In this document: positions 26,845 through 36,500 of the stretch, one piece after another
How positions within the stretch are numbered: position 1 is the first letter of the stretch
Layout of the letters: every line of letters begins with the position of its first letter
Assembly (NCBI RefSeq): GCF_008520265.1
Contig: NZ_VIQM01000076.1
Coordinates: forward strand, 91,849 to 149,561
Length of the DNA: 57,713 nt
Direction of reading: 5' to 3'
Source of the DNA: Sphingobacterium cavernae
GTDB lineage: Bacteria; Bacteroidota; Bacteroidia; Sphingobacteriales; Sphingobacteriaceae
Program-made: the position numbers and the translations under genes
Notes under the pieces: model-generated
The model's database searches: none
Seen by the model: only the letters and a program-made list of their open reading frames with translations
Told to the model about the DNA's origin: nothing

Positions 26845-29800
26845 TTAAAATGACAAATTAATACCTGCTGAATAAACACGTGGCGAAGGATAGCGTCCAT
26901 TATCCAATCCATACACATTGGCACTTGCTGTACTAACGCCGATTTCTGGATCGTATCCTGTATAGTTTGTGAAGGTGTGCAAATTTTGAATATTCACATA
27001 CAGACGTACTTGATCAAAGCGCCATCTTTGACTTATTGCATTAGGAAGTGTATAGCCCAAAGCTATATTCTTAATACGCAGATAAGATCCATCTTCAATA
27101 TAACGATCACTGATACGATCATTATCATTAGGATCATTAAATATAGCTCTTGGAATATCTGTGTCAGGATTCTTAACGCGAACATTGGTGATGTCTTCAA
27201 ACCAATTGTTCACCACAACACCATTCACAGATGCAGGATAAGTTTTAGTTGGATTAACAGGCTCTAGAAGTGCTCGATCATTAACAACACTCATTTGATT
27301 ATTCCATGCTGTCAACATATTTGAGAAGTTTATCGAAGCATAATTCATAACTTTATTCCCATACGAACCATTCAAAAAGATATTCAAATCAAAATTTTTA
27401 TAGTTGAATGTATTATTGAAACCAAAAGTAAATGTTGGCATTGGAGAACCGATATTTGTTCGATCATAGGTATTTATAATTCCATCAGGAACACCATCTG
27501 GACCGCTCAAATCGGCATATTTTAAATCTCCCACCCAAGTGGTATTAGATCTATTGAAGACTCCATTTGTAGGATATTTCTCTGCTTTTGGAGAATTTTG
27601 AAGATCTTCCAAATCCTTATATACACCAATTACTTTATAACCATAAAAATTATATAGCGGCTCACCAACTTTTGTTACCGTGACTACATCACTCCATTGG
27701 CCATAGCCTTCAATATGTGCCGATGCTGTTCCATCAAGGGCAGTTAACTTATTTTTGTTGAAACTAATTTGAAAATCAGAGCTCCAAGAGAATTCCCCTT
27801 TTAGATTTTTAGTATTCAATGAAATTTCTAATCCTCTGTTATTTATGGAGCCGTAATTTCCCATCGGAGATGCCAATGCAGAAGAAGCATTACCACGCGT
27901 TCCCATATATGAAGGCAACTGAAGTGACATCAACATATCATTTGAAGTCTTATCGTAAGCATCGGCAACTAGATTAACTCTTCCATTCCAAAATGAAAGA
28001 TCTAAACCGAAGTTCCACTGTTCCTGAGTTTCCCATTGAATAAACGGATTCGCAATATTTGACTGGCGATATCCAGGACCTAAGCCAGTCGGCATAGTGG
28101 AAATACTTGATCCCCACAGATATGATCCAATATTCGAATTACCCGTTTGCCCCCAACCAAATCTAAACTTACCATCACTTAGTATAGAAGTGTCCGATTT
28201 AAAAATCTCTTCATTTGTAAATCGCCACGATGCCGCAAAAGAATGAAAATTTGCCCATCTATTCTTCGGTCCAAAATTAGAAGAACCGTCACGTCTATAC
28301 GTGTACGTCGCCATATACCGGTCATCATAATTGTACATAAAGCGTCCAAAAAATGAGGACATTGCAGCGCTACCAAATCCAGAATTAATCTGCGGGTCAA
28401 TACCAAGTCGCGGATTCTTAATATCGTTAGACGGTAGATTCGTTGCACTTATACGCATGTGTTCATAGGTCGATTCCCAGGCTTCTTGTCCAATCATAGC
28501 ATTCAAATTATGTACTTTACCAAAAGATTTGGTGTAAGTCAAATAATTTTTTAATTGCCAAAATTTGTTATTGTTTCGTTGCCAAGCACTCGAATTAATG
28601 GTTCTTTTCCAATTACCCAATTGTAAGGTTGGCTCAAATAATTCAGCTCTAGAACCTCCAATATCAAACCCCAATTCTGAATGAAGAACCAAATCTTTAA
28701 GAATATTCAAATCAGCGAAAATGCTACCGTTAAGCTTTGTTCGTGCTAATAAAATGTCATCACTCAATGCCTTGGCAATGGGATTTAGTGTAGTATAACC
28801 CTCACGAACTACACTCGCGTAATTGCCATCAATATCATAAATTGGGATATCTGGAGGAGTCAGCAATGAAAATTTTACGATCCCCTCATCACTATCTACA
28901 AGATTCAATCGTTCATCCGTCGAAGAATACATCACATTTGTTCCTAATTTGAACCATGACTTCAATTGTGCATCCAGATTTGAACGAAAAGCGTATCTAT
29001 TGAATTTAGTACCAATTACCGTTCCTTCTTGATCCATAAATGATCCTGAAACATAATATTTAACAGATTCAGTACCTCCTTGCCCAGAAAGTTGGTGCTG
29101 TTGCATCAATCCCTTTTGGAATATCGCCTCTTGCCAATTGGTACCTTCACCCAATAGTGATGGATCCAAAAATTCTGGTCTATTATCTCTAGAATTTACC
29201 TCTCCTGCGATATCATTACTGAATTGCGCGAATTCACGAAGATTCATCATATTAAGACGGCCAATTTGATTTTGTAAAGCTGACATGCCTTCATAACTAA
29301 ATTTAGCTTGTCCAGCACGACCTCTTTTGGTTGTAATCAAAACCACACCATTCGCTCCCTGAGCTCCATAAATTGCCGTTGCGGATGCATCCTTCAGGAT
29401 TTCCATCGACAAAATATCCGATGGGTTGATCGTCGATAAAGGTGACACTGTCGAAACATTTCCATTTCCTAATGCATCCCCCAAACCAAAATCATGACCA
29501 CTACTGCCACCTCCTTGGATAATTACACCATCAATTACATACAATGGTTCGGCCTTTGAATTAATAGTTGCTTGCCCACGAACACGAACCGAGACAGATG
29601 CACCAGGTGCACCAGAAGTGGATACTGTAGCGACTCCAGCCGCGCGACCTTGCAATGCTTGATCCAAATTTGTGATGACAGATCCTTTTAGCTTCTCTTC
29701 GTTGAGTGTAGCAGATGATCCAGATACATCACTTTTTTTCATTGTACCGTATCCGATAGCGACCACCTCTTCTAGTGTATTTTCGGATGAGGCTAATTCT

Positions 29801-30072
29801 ACATTTAAAACAGTGTTTGTAACTAAAATTTCTTTTGAGAGCATCCCTACATACGAAAACACAAGTGTGCTTCCACGAGTTGTACTTAAAGAATATTCCC
29901 CATTTTGATTGGTAAAGACACTCACATCAGTACCTTTTACTTTTATGGAAACCCCAGCTAAACGCTCGCCACTATCCATTTGCGTAACATTTCCTGTTAT
30001 CTGCAAAGTCTGTGCATGCGTAATAATTGGAACAACCAAAAAAATCAGTAATAAATAATAAAATTTATTCAT
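26845..30072 (-). CDS. SusC/RagA family TonB-dependent outer-membrane transporter
   Basis: Imports oligosaccharides across the outer membrane using TonB energy. 1075 residues: signal peptide (MNKFYYLLLIFLVVPIITHAQ), CarboxypepD-regulatory-like domain (about 25-100, GERLAGVSIKVKGTDVSVFTNQNGEYSL), plug domain with VAIGYGTMKKSDVSGS, GRAAGVAT, VRVRGQATINSKAEPLYVIDGV and the LKDASATAIYGAQGANGVVLITTKRG motif, then a 22-stranded barrel ending SAGINLSF. It lacks an extra N-terminal signalling domain, so control is probably by the AraC-type regulator gene next door rather than an anti-sigma factor. Confidence 0.95.
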   Translation of the reverse strand: MNKFYYLLLIFLVVPIITHAQTLQITGNVTQMDSGERLAGVSIKVKGTDVSVFTNQNGEYSLSTTRGSTLVFSYVGMLSKEILVTNTVLNVELASSENTLEEVVAIGYGTMKKSDVSGSSATLNEEKLKGSVITNLDQALQGRAAGVATVSTSGAPGASVSVRVRGQATINSKAEPLYVIDGVIIQGGGSSGHDFGLGDALGNGNVSTVSPLSTINPSDILSMEILKDASATAIYGAQGANGVVLITTKRGRAGQAKFSYEGMSALQNQIGRLNMMNLREFAQFSNDIAGEVNSRDNRPEFLDPSLLGEGTNWQEAIFQKGLMQQHQLSGQGGTESVKYYVSGSFMDQEGTVIGTKFNRYAFRSNLDAQLKSWFKLGTNVMYSSTDERLNLVDSDEGIVKFSLLTPPDIPIYDIDGNYASVVREGYTTLNPIAKALSDDILLARTKLNGSIFADLNILKDLVLHSELGFDIGGSRAELFEPTLQLGNWKRTINSSAWQRNNNKFWQLKNYLTYTKSFGKVHNLNAMIGQEAWESTYEHMRISATNLPSNDIKNPRLGIDPQINSGFGSAAMSSFFGRFMYNYDDRYMATYTYRRDGSSNFGPKNRWANFHSFAASWRFTNEEIFKSDTSILSDGKFRFGWGQTGNSNIGSYLWGSSISTMPTGLGPGYRQSNIANPFIQWETQEQWNFGLDLSFWNGRVNLVADAYDKTSNDMLMSLQLPSYMGTRGNASSALASPMGNYGSINNRGLEISLNTKNLKGEFSWSSDFQISFNKNKLTALDGTASAHIEGYGQWSDVVTVTKVGEPLYNFYGYKVIGVYKDLEDLQNSPKAEKYPTNGVFNRSNTTWVGDLKYADLSGPDGVPDGIINTYDRTNIGSPMPTFTFGFNNTFNYKNFDLNIFLNGSYGNKVMNYASINFSNMLTAWNNQMSVVNDRALLEPVNPTKTYPASVNGVVVNNWFEDITNVRVKNPDTDIPRAIFNDPNDNDRISDRYIEDGSYLRIKNIALGYTLPNAISQRWRFDQVRLYVNIQNLHTFTNYTGYDPEIGVSTASANVYGLDNGRYPSPRVYSAGINLSF

Positions 30073-30433
30073 AGATAAATGTTTAAATTGGCTGTAAACG
30101 ACTTTTGAAAACCGTCCACATTTTATAATTTAGTTATAGATGTTTCTTATACATTCCGCAGAATATCAATTCACTAGACTTTCGACAATAACAGATTAGC
30201 AAATAAATTCACTTAAACTGATATAAATTAGATTGAATTTTTTAAATGATAAACTTTGTTTATATTGGTTATAGCTTTATCAATAGCTTATTTCAAATTT
30301 ACAAGAAATACGACCTTAAGCTATAATACTTTTTTATCTTTTAATCACACATTTCCAACCAAAATATTGGATAAAGCCCACAAATGACATGCTTAATAAA
30401 ATATTTTTTTATCAACACCGACTTATTAAATAC
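30073..30433 (-). promoter_or_regulatory. Intergenic control region upstream of the SusC operon
   Basis: This 361-base AT-rich gap has no gene. It holds three copies of a short motif: ATAGCTT at 30271-30277, ATAGCTTA at 30283-30290 in the same direction, and the inverse TAAGCTAT at 30317-30324. The first two are 12 bases apart, a spacing usual for AraC-type direct-repeat sites. A separate inverted repeat, ATAAAC-TTT-GTTTAT, lies at 30249-30263. Binding by the neighbouring regulator is inference; no confident core promoter was identified. Confidence 0.4.
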
Positions 30434-31315
30434 CTATAGATAGATTTTAGAATCTCTGAATTTATTTCTGAAAACAGTTGGAGTAATTCCCTTTTTCTTC
30501 AGGAAAATACGGTTGAAATTAGATAAATTATTGAATCCGTTATCCAATGCTATTTCAGCAATACTATGCGTAGTATCGACTAACATCCGACTGGCATGCC
30601 CCAACCGAATATCATTTAATGTATCAATAAAAGTGCGACCTGAGCGCTGCTTGAGAAACCTGCTTACTGACACTTCGGTCATCCCCACCAAATTAGCTAC
30701 CTTCTTTAATGAAATATCTTTATTATAATTACTTCGCAAGTATTGGATTATTTTATTAATTCTACGACTATCATAATCCTGCATTTTGTCATGGAAAGAA
30801 CGGCTCGAAAGACTTCTGTAATCGGCAGAATTTGATAACTTATATAATATTTCGAAAAGCTTCATTACTGCATAAAATCCTTCCCTTTCCTTTGTCAAAT
30901 CATATAAAAGTGATTTTAATTCAATAACAGTTTCTTTAGCAAAAGTGACCCCATTATTTGCTTTCTCAAATAATCTTTTTATGGATACGAATTGATTTTT
31001 GGAAAGAATTTGATTATTCAAAAGATCAGGATGAAATTGAATAGTGATTTCCCTTATGAGGTCGGATTGACAATTATGCATAAACCAACCGTGCTCCAGG
31101 TCCTCGTTGGCAATAAAAGAAAGCTCTATGTCATCAATTTCTTCTATGCTGTCACCAACAATACGCTGAGCGCCTTTCGCATTTTCAATAAAATTAAGTT
31201 CATACTCAGCGTGAACATGTAAAGGAAAATCAAAGGAAGATTTCTCTCGAAAAAAGACCATAAAACAATCCTTCTCCGACAGAGGAGTTGTTTCTCTTAA
31301 GATAGATACAGACAT
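30434..31315 (-). CDS. AraC-family transcriptional regulator
   Basis: A 293-residue activator with an N-terminal cupin sensor (about 20-150, SFDFPLHVHAEYELNFIENAKGAQRIVGD) and a C-terminal double helix-turn-helix (about 185-290): first HTH near KDISLKKVANLVGMTEVSVSRFLK, second near HSIAEIALDNGFNNLSNFNRIFLKKKGITPTVFR. Located directly upstream of SusC on the same strand, it most likely controls the mannan PUL in response to a sugar ligand. This replaces the hybrid two-component or SusR regulators found in many Bacteroides PULs. Confidence 0.9.
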   Translation of the reverse strand: MSVSILRETTPLSEKDCFMVFFREKSSFDFPLHVHAEYELNFIENAKGAQRIVGDSIEEIDDIELSFIANEDLEHGWFMHNCQSDLIREITIQFHPDLLNNQILSKNQFVSIKRLFEKANNGVTFAKETVIELKSLLYDLTKEREGFYAVMKLFEILYKLSNSADYRSLSSRSFHDKMQDYDSRRINKIIQYLRSNYNKDISLKKVANLVGMTEVSVSRFLKQRSGRTFIDTLNDIRLGHASRMLVDTTHSIAEIALDNGFNNLSNFNRIFLKKKGITPTVFRNKFRDSKIYL

Positions 31316-31363
31316 AAATTCATAGATTGGTTAGTTAAATATAATCAATCTGTGAATAAATTA

Positions 31364-31585
31364 TTATTTATTCAGCTCGTAACTCAAAGCCCCTGATGGA
31401 CATTTAATTATTTGCTCAATTAAAGGCTTTGTATCCGTATTCTCAGGACTACACCATGGTCTTTCTTTAGGTTTATATACTTGAGGAAGCATTCGTACGC
31501 ATACTCCCGCATGAATGCATAATTCTGGCTTCCACAATACTGTGATTTCACCATTTGGATGTGGGTATTTAATAATCTTTTCCAT
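31364..31585 (-). CDS. YjdI-like (4Fe-4S) mono-cluster protein
   Basis: A 73-residue divergent ferredoxin-like protein of the Fer4_19/YjdI family. Four cysteines are present: LCIHAGVCVRMLP (two), RPWCSPEN (one) and IIKCPSGALSYEL (one), matching a single-cluster arrangement. Role is presumably electron transfer, partner unknown. It lies between the PUL regulator and the group II intron; the intron now occupies its upstream region about 45 bases from the start codon, which may have separated it from a former promoter. Confidence 0.85.
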   Translation of the reverse strand: MEKIIKYPHPNGEITVLWKPELCIHAGVCVRMLPQVYKPKERPWCSPENTDTKPLIEQIIKCPSGALSYELNK

Positions 31586-31673
31586 GATATATCGATAGCA
31601 TGTTTAAGTTAATAAATTTTAAGCATAAAATCGGATAGGAGGAACGGGATTAATTCCCGTTCCGACCTTCCAC

Positions 31674-31705
31674 AGCACCGCACGTACCGTTCGGTATACG
31701 GCGCT
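31674..31705 (-). ncRNA. Group II intron domain V
   Basis: On the minus strand the 32-nt element pairs AGCGCCGTA with TGCGGTGCT over 9 bp, then TACC with GGTA, with a GAAC loop and a 2-nt CG bulge. The AGC catalytic triad begins the helix. The structure looks intact even though the protein frame is broken. Confidence 0.85.
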
Positions 31706-31708
31706 TCC

Positions 31709-33016
31709 CTAAGTTGTAACACAAACTCGCTTGTATTCTGCCAGTAAAGATGGGTATCCCAGTTGTTTAAGATAGTCGTTGGAAAGGATTGTTGTCAGTA
31801 TCCAGCTTTTTGCTGTGTGCCAGTAACTTTTCCTTGTGTTGGCCCATTCATACGCCTTGTACTTACTCACGCCTAGTTGCACCAGGTTCGTGATTTTAGT
31901 CTTGATTCGTTTCTATTGTTTCCATTTGACCATACGTAACCTACGACGGTACCATTTATCCATATCCCGGAGATTACTCCCCATGTCCGAGAGTTTAAAG
32001 TAGTGCATCCAGCCTGTGAGGTATTCCCTAAGGTAGAGAATTCGCTGTTCATCGCTCCAACCTCGACTGCGGCCCGTTAGGCATTTAATCCTAGCTTTCA
32101 TCTTCCCTAGACTTTTAGGGTGAATACGTAAGCGCCACTCCCCTCTGTAATTGTAGAAACTATAGCCTAGAAATTTAATCTTGGATACATGACGAACGAC
32201 GCTTTTCTCTTTATTGACTTTAAGCATCAGCTTACCTTCAACAAATTTTGTGATCGATTCCATAACCCGTGAGGCACTCCGTTTACTACGACAAAGTATC
32301 ATAAGGTCATCAGCGTAACGTACAAATTTGTGTCCTCGAGATTCCAGTTCTTTGTCCAGTTCATGAAGCATAATATTGCTCAAAAGTGGACTTAGTGGGC
32401 CTCCTTGAGGTACACCTTCTGTAGTTACTTTAGTCCTTCCGTTTATTTCTACACCTGCTCTCAAGTATCGATGGATAAGTGAGATCAGTCTTCCATCTTT
32501 GATCGTGCGTGATAATAATTCAATCAGTTTACTGTGATTCACCGTATCGAAGAACTTCTCTAAGTCCATGTCTACGGAATACTTATACCCCTGTTGAATG
32601 TATTCCTTGCATTTGATAAGCGCTTGATGCGCATTGCGACCCGGACGAAAACCATAGCTGTGGTCACTGAATTCAGGTTCGTAGATTGGTGTTAGGATTT
32701 GACTAATGCCCTGTTGGATGAGCCGATCAACTACTGTTGGGATGCCCAGCATTCGTTTTGACCCATTCTCTTTGGGAATTTCGACACGTCTTACCGGTGC
32801 AGGAGAATAATTCCCCTGCTTGATGGATGTTAAAAGTTTCTCCTTATGCTCTCTAAGATAATCCACAAGGGATTCGACGCCCATCTTATCGATACCGCAA
32901 GCACCACGATTACAAACCACTTGTACATAGGCAGCATTTAGGTTCTGACGGCTAAGAAGTTGTTCTAAAAGTCCATCTACTCATGTGTTTGTGTCTGTGA
33001 GGTTCTTTTCAATCAT
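31709..33016 (-). pseudogene. ltrA: Group II intron reverse transcriptase/maturase with two in-frame stops
   Basis: Intact, this would be a 435-residue intron-encoded protein that splices and mobilises the intron. It reads from an ATG at 33016 (MIEKNLTDTNT), hits TGA at 32981-32983, continues in the same frame (VDGLLEQLLSRQNLNAAYVQVV) through RT blocks including PTVVDRLIQQ, YGFRPGRNAHQAL, DMDLEKFFDTVNH, GVPQGGPLSPLLSNI and the active-site FVRYADD. It meets TAG at 31913-31915 and continues again through the maturase X domain (KRIKTKITNLVQLGVSKYKAYEWAN...) to the true stop at 31709. Family comparison suggests CGA to TGA and TGG to TAG changes. The longest uninterrupted frame (32920-31913) lacks both ends. 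No frameshift was found. Confidence 0.88.
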
Positions 33017-33532
33017 CCTAATAAAAGTCTGCCCTCCCACATAGCATTCGGGTTCCGCCCTATTCTTTTGTGATCAGGTTGATAAACGTTATCAATTTTC
33101 TGCATTCTATCCTTCATTAGGTAATTCTCATGTATTGATCACTAACTTAAGGTTCATTCCTTCCTTGCTTTGCCGTAAGCAAGTACTACGAAATCGGCTG
33201 ACTTCTCACAGCTAGCTTTACTCCTTGCTTCTGAAAAAAAAACTTCCACAAGTCTGTGAGATCTCCCCGGGTAAGAACGATAACTTTCATCTCATGTGTC
33301 TGCTACATTTACCTTGATGCTTCTGTACAGTATAGGACTTTAGTTTGTGTTGCAACCTCATCCAGCAGCTTAGGCCTTATATGTAGTTTCTGTCCGTCAG
33401 ACCGAAAGTTTGCCTAATGCTTCCTTCAGATTCCACCTCACGATGGACCCCCTTGCCTTCGGCTAACACTTCCAACTGTAATGGCGTGTTCGGGACTTGC
33501 ACCCTAGAGTTATCGCCCATGTCGGGCACACC

Positions 33533-33565
33533 AAAAAAGAGCAAAAACATTGCTGTCTCTGCTCT
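33533..33565 (-). terminator. Intrinsic terminator of the GH2 gene and intron target
   Basis: On the minus strand AGAGCAGAGACA pairs with TGTTTTTGCTCT (12 bp, two G-U pairs) around a GCAA tetraloop, followed by six T residues. The intron begins two bases after the T-run. Confidence 0.9.
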
Positions 33566-33590
33566 ATATTAAAAAGTGAAAATTGTATTG

Positions 33591-36500
33591 CTAATCTGCT
33601 ATAATCCCGAATTCTGCGCCTGACGCAAAGTCCGCACCATTTTGTGAACTTAAAGCCGTAAATCTTAGGTAACGTCCTTTTATAGCCTCTTTAAGTCGCA
33701 CTGTCTGCACACCAGCATCACGCGTAAAGCTTCCTTCTACGATTGTATCTGACCAAGTCTTACCATCCAAACTGATTTGGATTTTGTAATCTTTAATTCG
33801 ACCATTAGGCCCATCTTGACGTGGCAAATACGTAAATCCTTTGATTTGTTTCACTTCACTCATATCAAAATCCACCCAATGTGGATATTGGGCTACTGTA
33901 ACCGAGTACATCGTATGCCAAATGCTATTTGGATTACCATCTACTAAGAATTTTGCACCTTCACCAGTTTCTTCACTCGAAGCAAATACGACACTCAAAG
34001 GAACAGTCTCAATCCGTGGAAATACTACCGAGGTTTTGATTTTTGAGTTTGCTTCATACCAAGCTGTTACCTCTCCACCTTCTCTCAATCTGAATGTAGA
34101 AGTATACAACTGTGGTTTTGATTTACCGACTTGATACATAATCTTTGCATCTTTATTATCGCTTGCTATAGTCACCTCACCTACTTTATTACGTGTAACA
34201 GTCAACGGCATTTCACCTGCTGCAGCCACATTAGCTTGCGCTATGAAATTTGCATTGCGAACTGGACGAATAATAAATCCTAATGAAGTTGTAGTAGCTT
34301 TCACACGATCTTGCTCCAACGGAGGACCTTGACCGCAGCTATTCCCACCTAATCCTGTAACCGCAGCGTCTAAATGCAAGTGAGTGCCCGAGCTTTTTGG
34401 TAATTCATGTGGATGCGGTGCTAATGTCACTTCCAATTCAGACCAAGGCAATGCTGAAGTTGCTAACTGATCTTTCGCTACGAAAATAACGCCATTACCA
34501 CTCGCATTTGTTAACGACGCCCATCGTACTTCTTCGTTATTACTCATGCTTTGTGGATTAGCCCAATTCACAAACTGATCCTTAACTGTACTTTTATGCA
34601 ATTCTATATTTTGTGCTGTTTTGCGGTCAGCGTAATTGTTGATTGGTCCTCGACCATAATAAGTGTAATTGCTTAGATTGTCCGGCAATTGTAGACCATA
34701 ACCTAATCGCGCTAATACAAAACTTTCATCATTCGATGAAACAATTGATTCTAACTCAATAGAACCATCAGCATAAACCGTCCAAATCTGATTGGTTGTG
34801 AATTTAAAATCCGAATCACCAAAAGGCCTATCTGTGTGCTCTATAATTTTGTAGGTACCAGAAGTACCTCCTTGAATAGTTGCAGCATTAGGTGCTTGCG
34901 ATTCTACTACGAATGATAACACCAATGCACCATCAGCTCTTTGGAAGATAGAATTAGATAATGCTTTGTGTTTTAGATTATGTAATCCTTTTGCCACCCA
35001 TTGTTGGTAAGCCCAATTGTCATTGTCCAGTGGTGCACGATACGCATCCAATTTTGGACCTTCACCTGCGCGGATAATCGTATTCTCATTGTACGACAAA
35101 CTGTGTATAGTTCCTTTTTGAAGATCAAAAACAGCTTTGAATCCCTCTCCTTCTACGATTTTTAAATTCGCGTTATCCGAAATGTTAAAAGCACTTCCTT
35201 TTGAAACCGTAGAAATTAAAGGTTTGTTAGTTGCATTTTTCACTAGTAATTGTTCTTCCATTTGAACGTATCCTTTTGTTGCCCAAAATTTATCTTCCTT
35301 ATGTATAAATTGGATTTTCACAAAATATTCCGATTGTTCTTTCAATCTATCAAAAGACAAAGGAACACGTACAATCTGCTTTTGACGAGCTCCAATTATA
35401 TTTTTCGGTCCTATAAATGCAGAACTTCTTTCGATTTCTAAACCATCCTCAAATAATGCCCATTGGATATCAAAATCTTCTAACGAAACAAAATAGTTTT
35501 TATTAAAAATTTCGATTTCGCCTTTTGTAATGTCTAAAGCTTTTACGCCGACATTTTGGTATACCTTTCTGACTTCCCAATATTGTGGTTTTTCGGTACG
35601 ATCCGCGAAGATTAATCCATTATTCACAAAAGTGCCATCATTCGGTTTGTCACCAAAATCACCACCATACGCAAAGAATTTCTCACCAGTTTTCTTATCG
35701 TAATAATACATCGATTGATCCATCCAATCCCACAATGCACCGCCCATAAAGAAGTTTGTGGATTCAATCGCTTCCCAATAATCAATTAAATTACCTGCAG
35801 CATTACCCATCGAGTGTGCATATTCAGAAATATGGAATGGATATTTGAGATTAAATTTTCCCGTTACTGCGCCACGCACCCAGCTAATAGAAGGATATTG
35901 ATTTGAACCCATATCCACAATCGCATTATTACGCTCGTATTGTACAGGACGCGAAATATCTATTTTTTTAATCGCATTGTATGCTTCCACGAAATTTTGA
36001 CCTGGTCCAGCTTCATTTCCTAATGACCAAATAACCACAGATGGGCGATTAATAGTAGCATGTACCATTTCCACATTACGTGCGACATGTGCATTTTTCC
36101 ACTCTGGTGGATGTGACAATGAAGCTTCACCGTAATAATATTCGTGACTCTCAATATTCGCTTCATCTTCTAAATAAATTCCATATTTATCACACAAGTA
36201 ATACCAATATGGATCGTCTGGGTAGTGCGCATTTCTGACGTGATTGATGTTCGCACGTTTCATCAATTTGATTTCATCTTCCATCTGCGCACGAGAAATC
36301 ACCTTACCTGTTTCTGGATTTGTCTCATGACGATTCACTCCTTTCAACTTCACCGTTTTGCCGTTGATGTAATAATAGCGCCCCGCTAATCCAAATTCAT
36401 CGTCTTCCGCTTTGGTATCTTTTATTTCTACTTTACGGAATCCCACATGTGTGGACACCGTTTCAATAACTTTTCCTTTTCTGTCTTTTAGTTCTGCAAC

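Larger units (their letters stand above)
31630..33531 (-). mobile_element. Group II intron, probably class C (IIC), decayed
   Basis: On the minus strand the element starts with GTGTGCCCGACATGGGCG at 33531, matching the group II 5' consensus GUGYG. It ends with domain V and a domain VI hairpin (GGAACGGGA/TCCCGTTCC), with the 3' boundary near 31630 (an AY end; uncertain by several bases). About 1.9 kb. The insertion point is directly after the T-run of the GH2 gene's intrinsic terminator, the target type known for group IIC introns. The encoded reverse transcriptase lacks an HNH endonuclease domain and carries two in-frame stops. About 515 bases upstream of the RT frame represent RNA domains I-IV and contain no other gene. 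Confidence 0.88.

Noticed and set aside
31630..33531. Retron or diversity-generating retroelement
   Set aside because: The RT blocks, maturase X domain, GTGTG start and domain V identify a group II intron; no template/variable repeat pair was seen.
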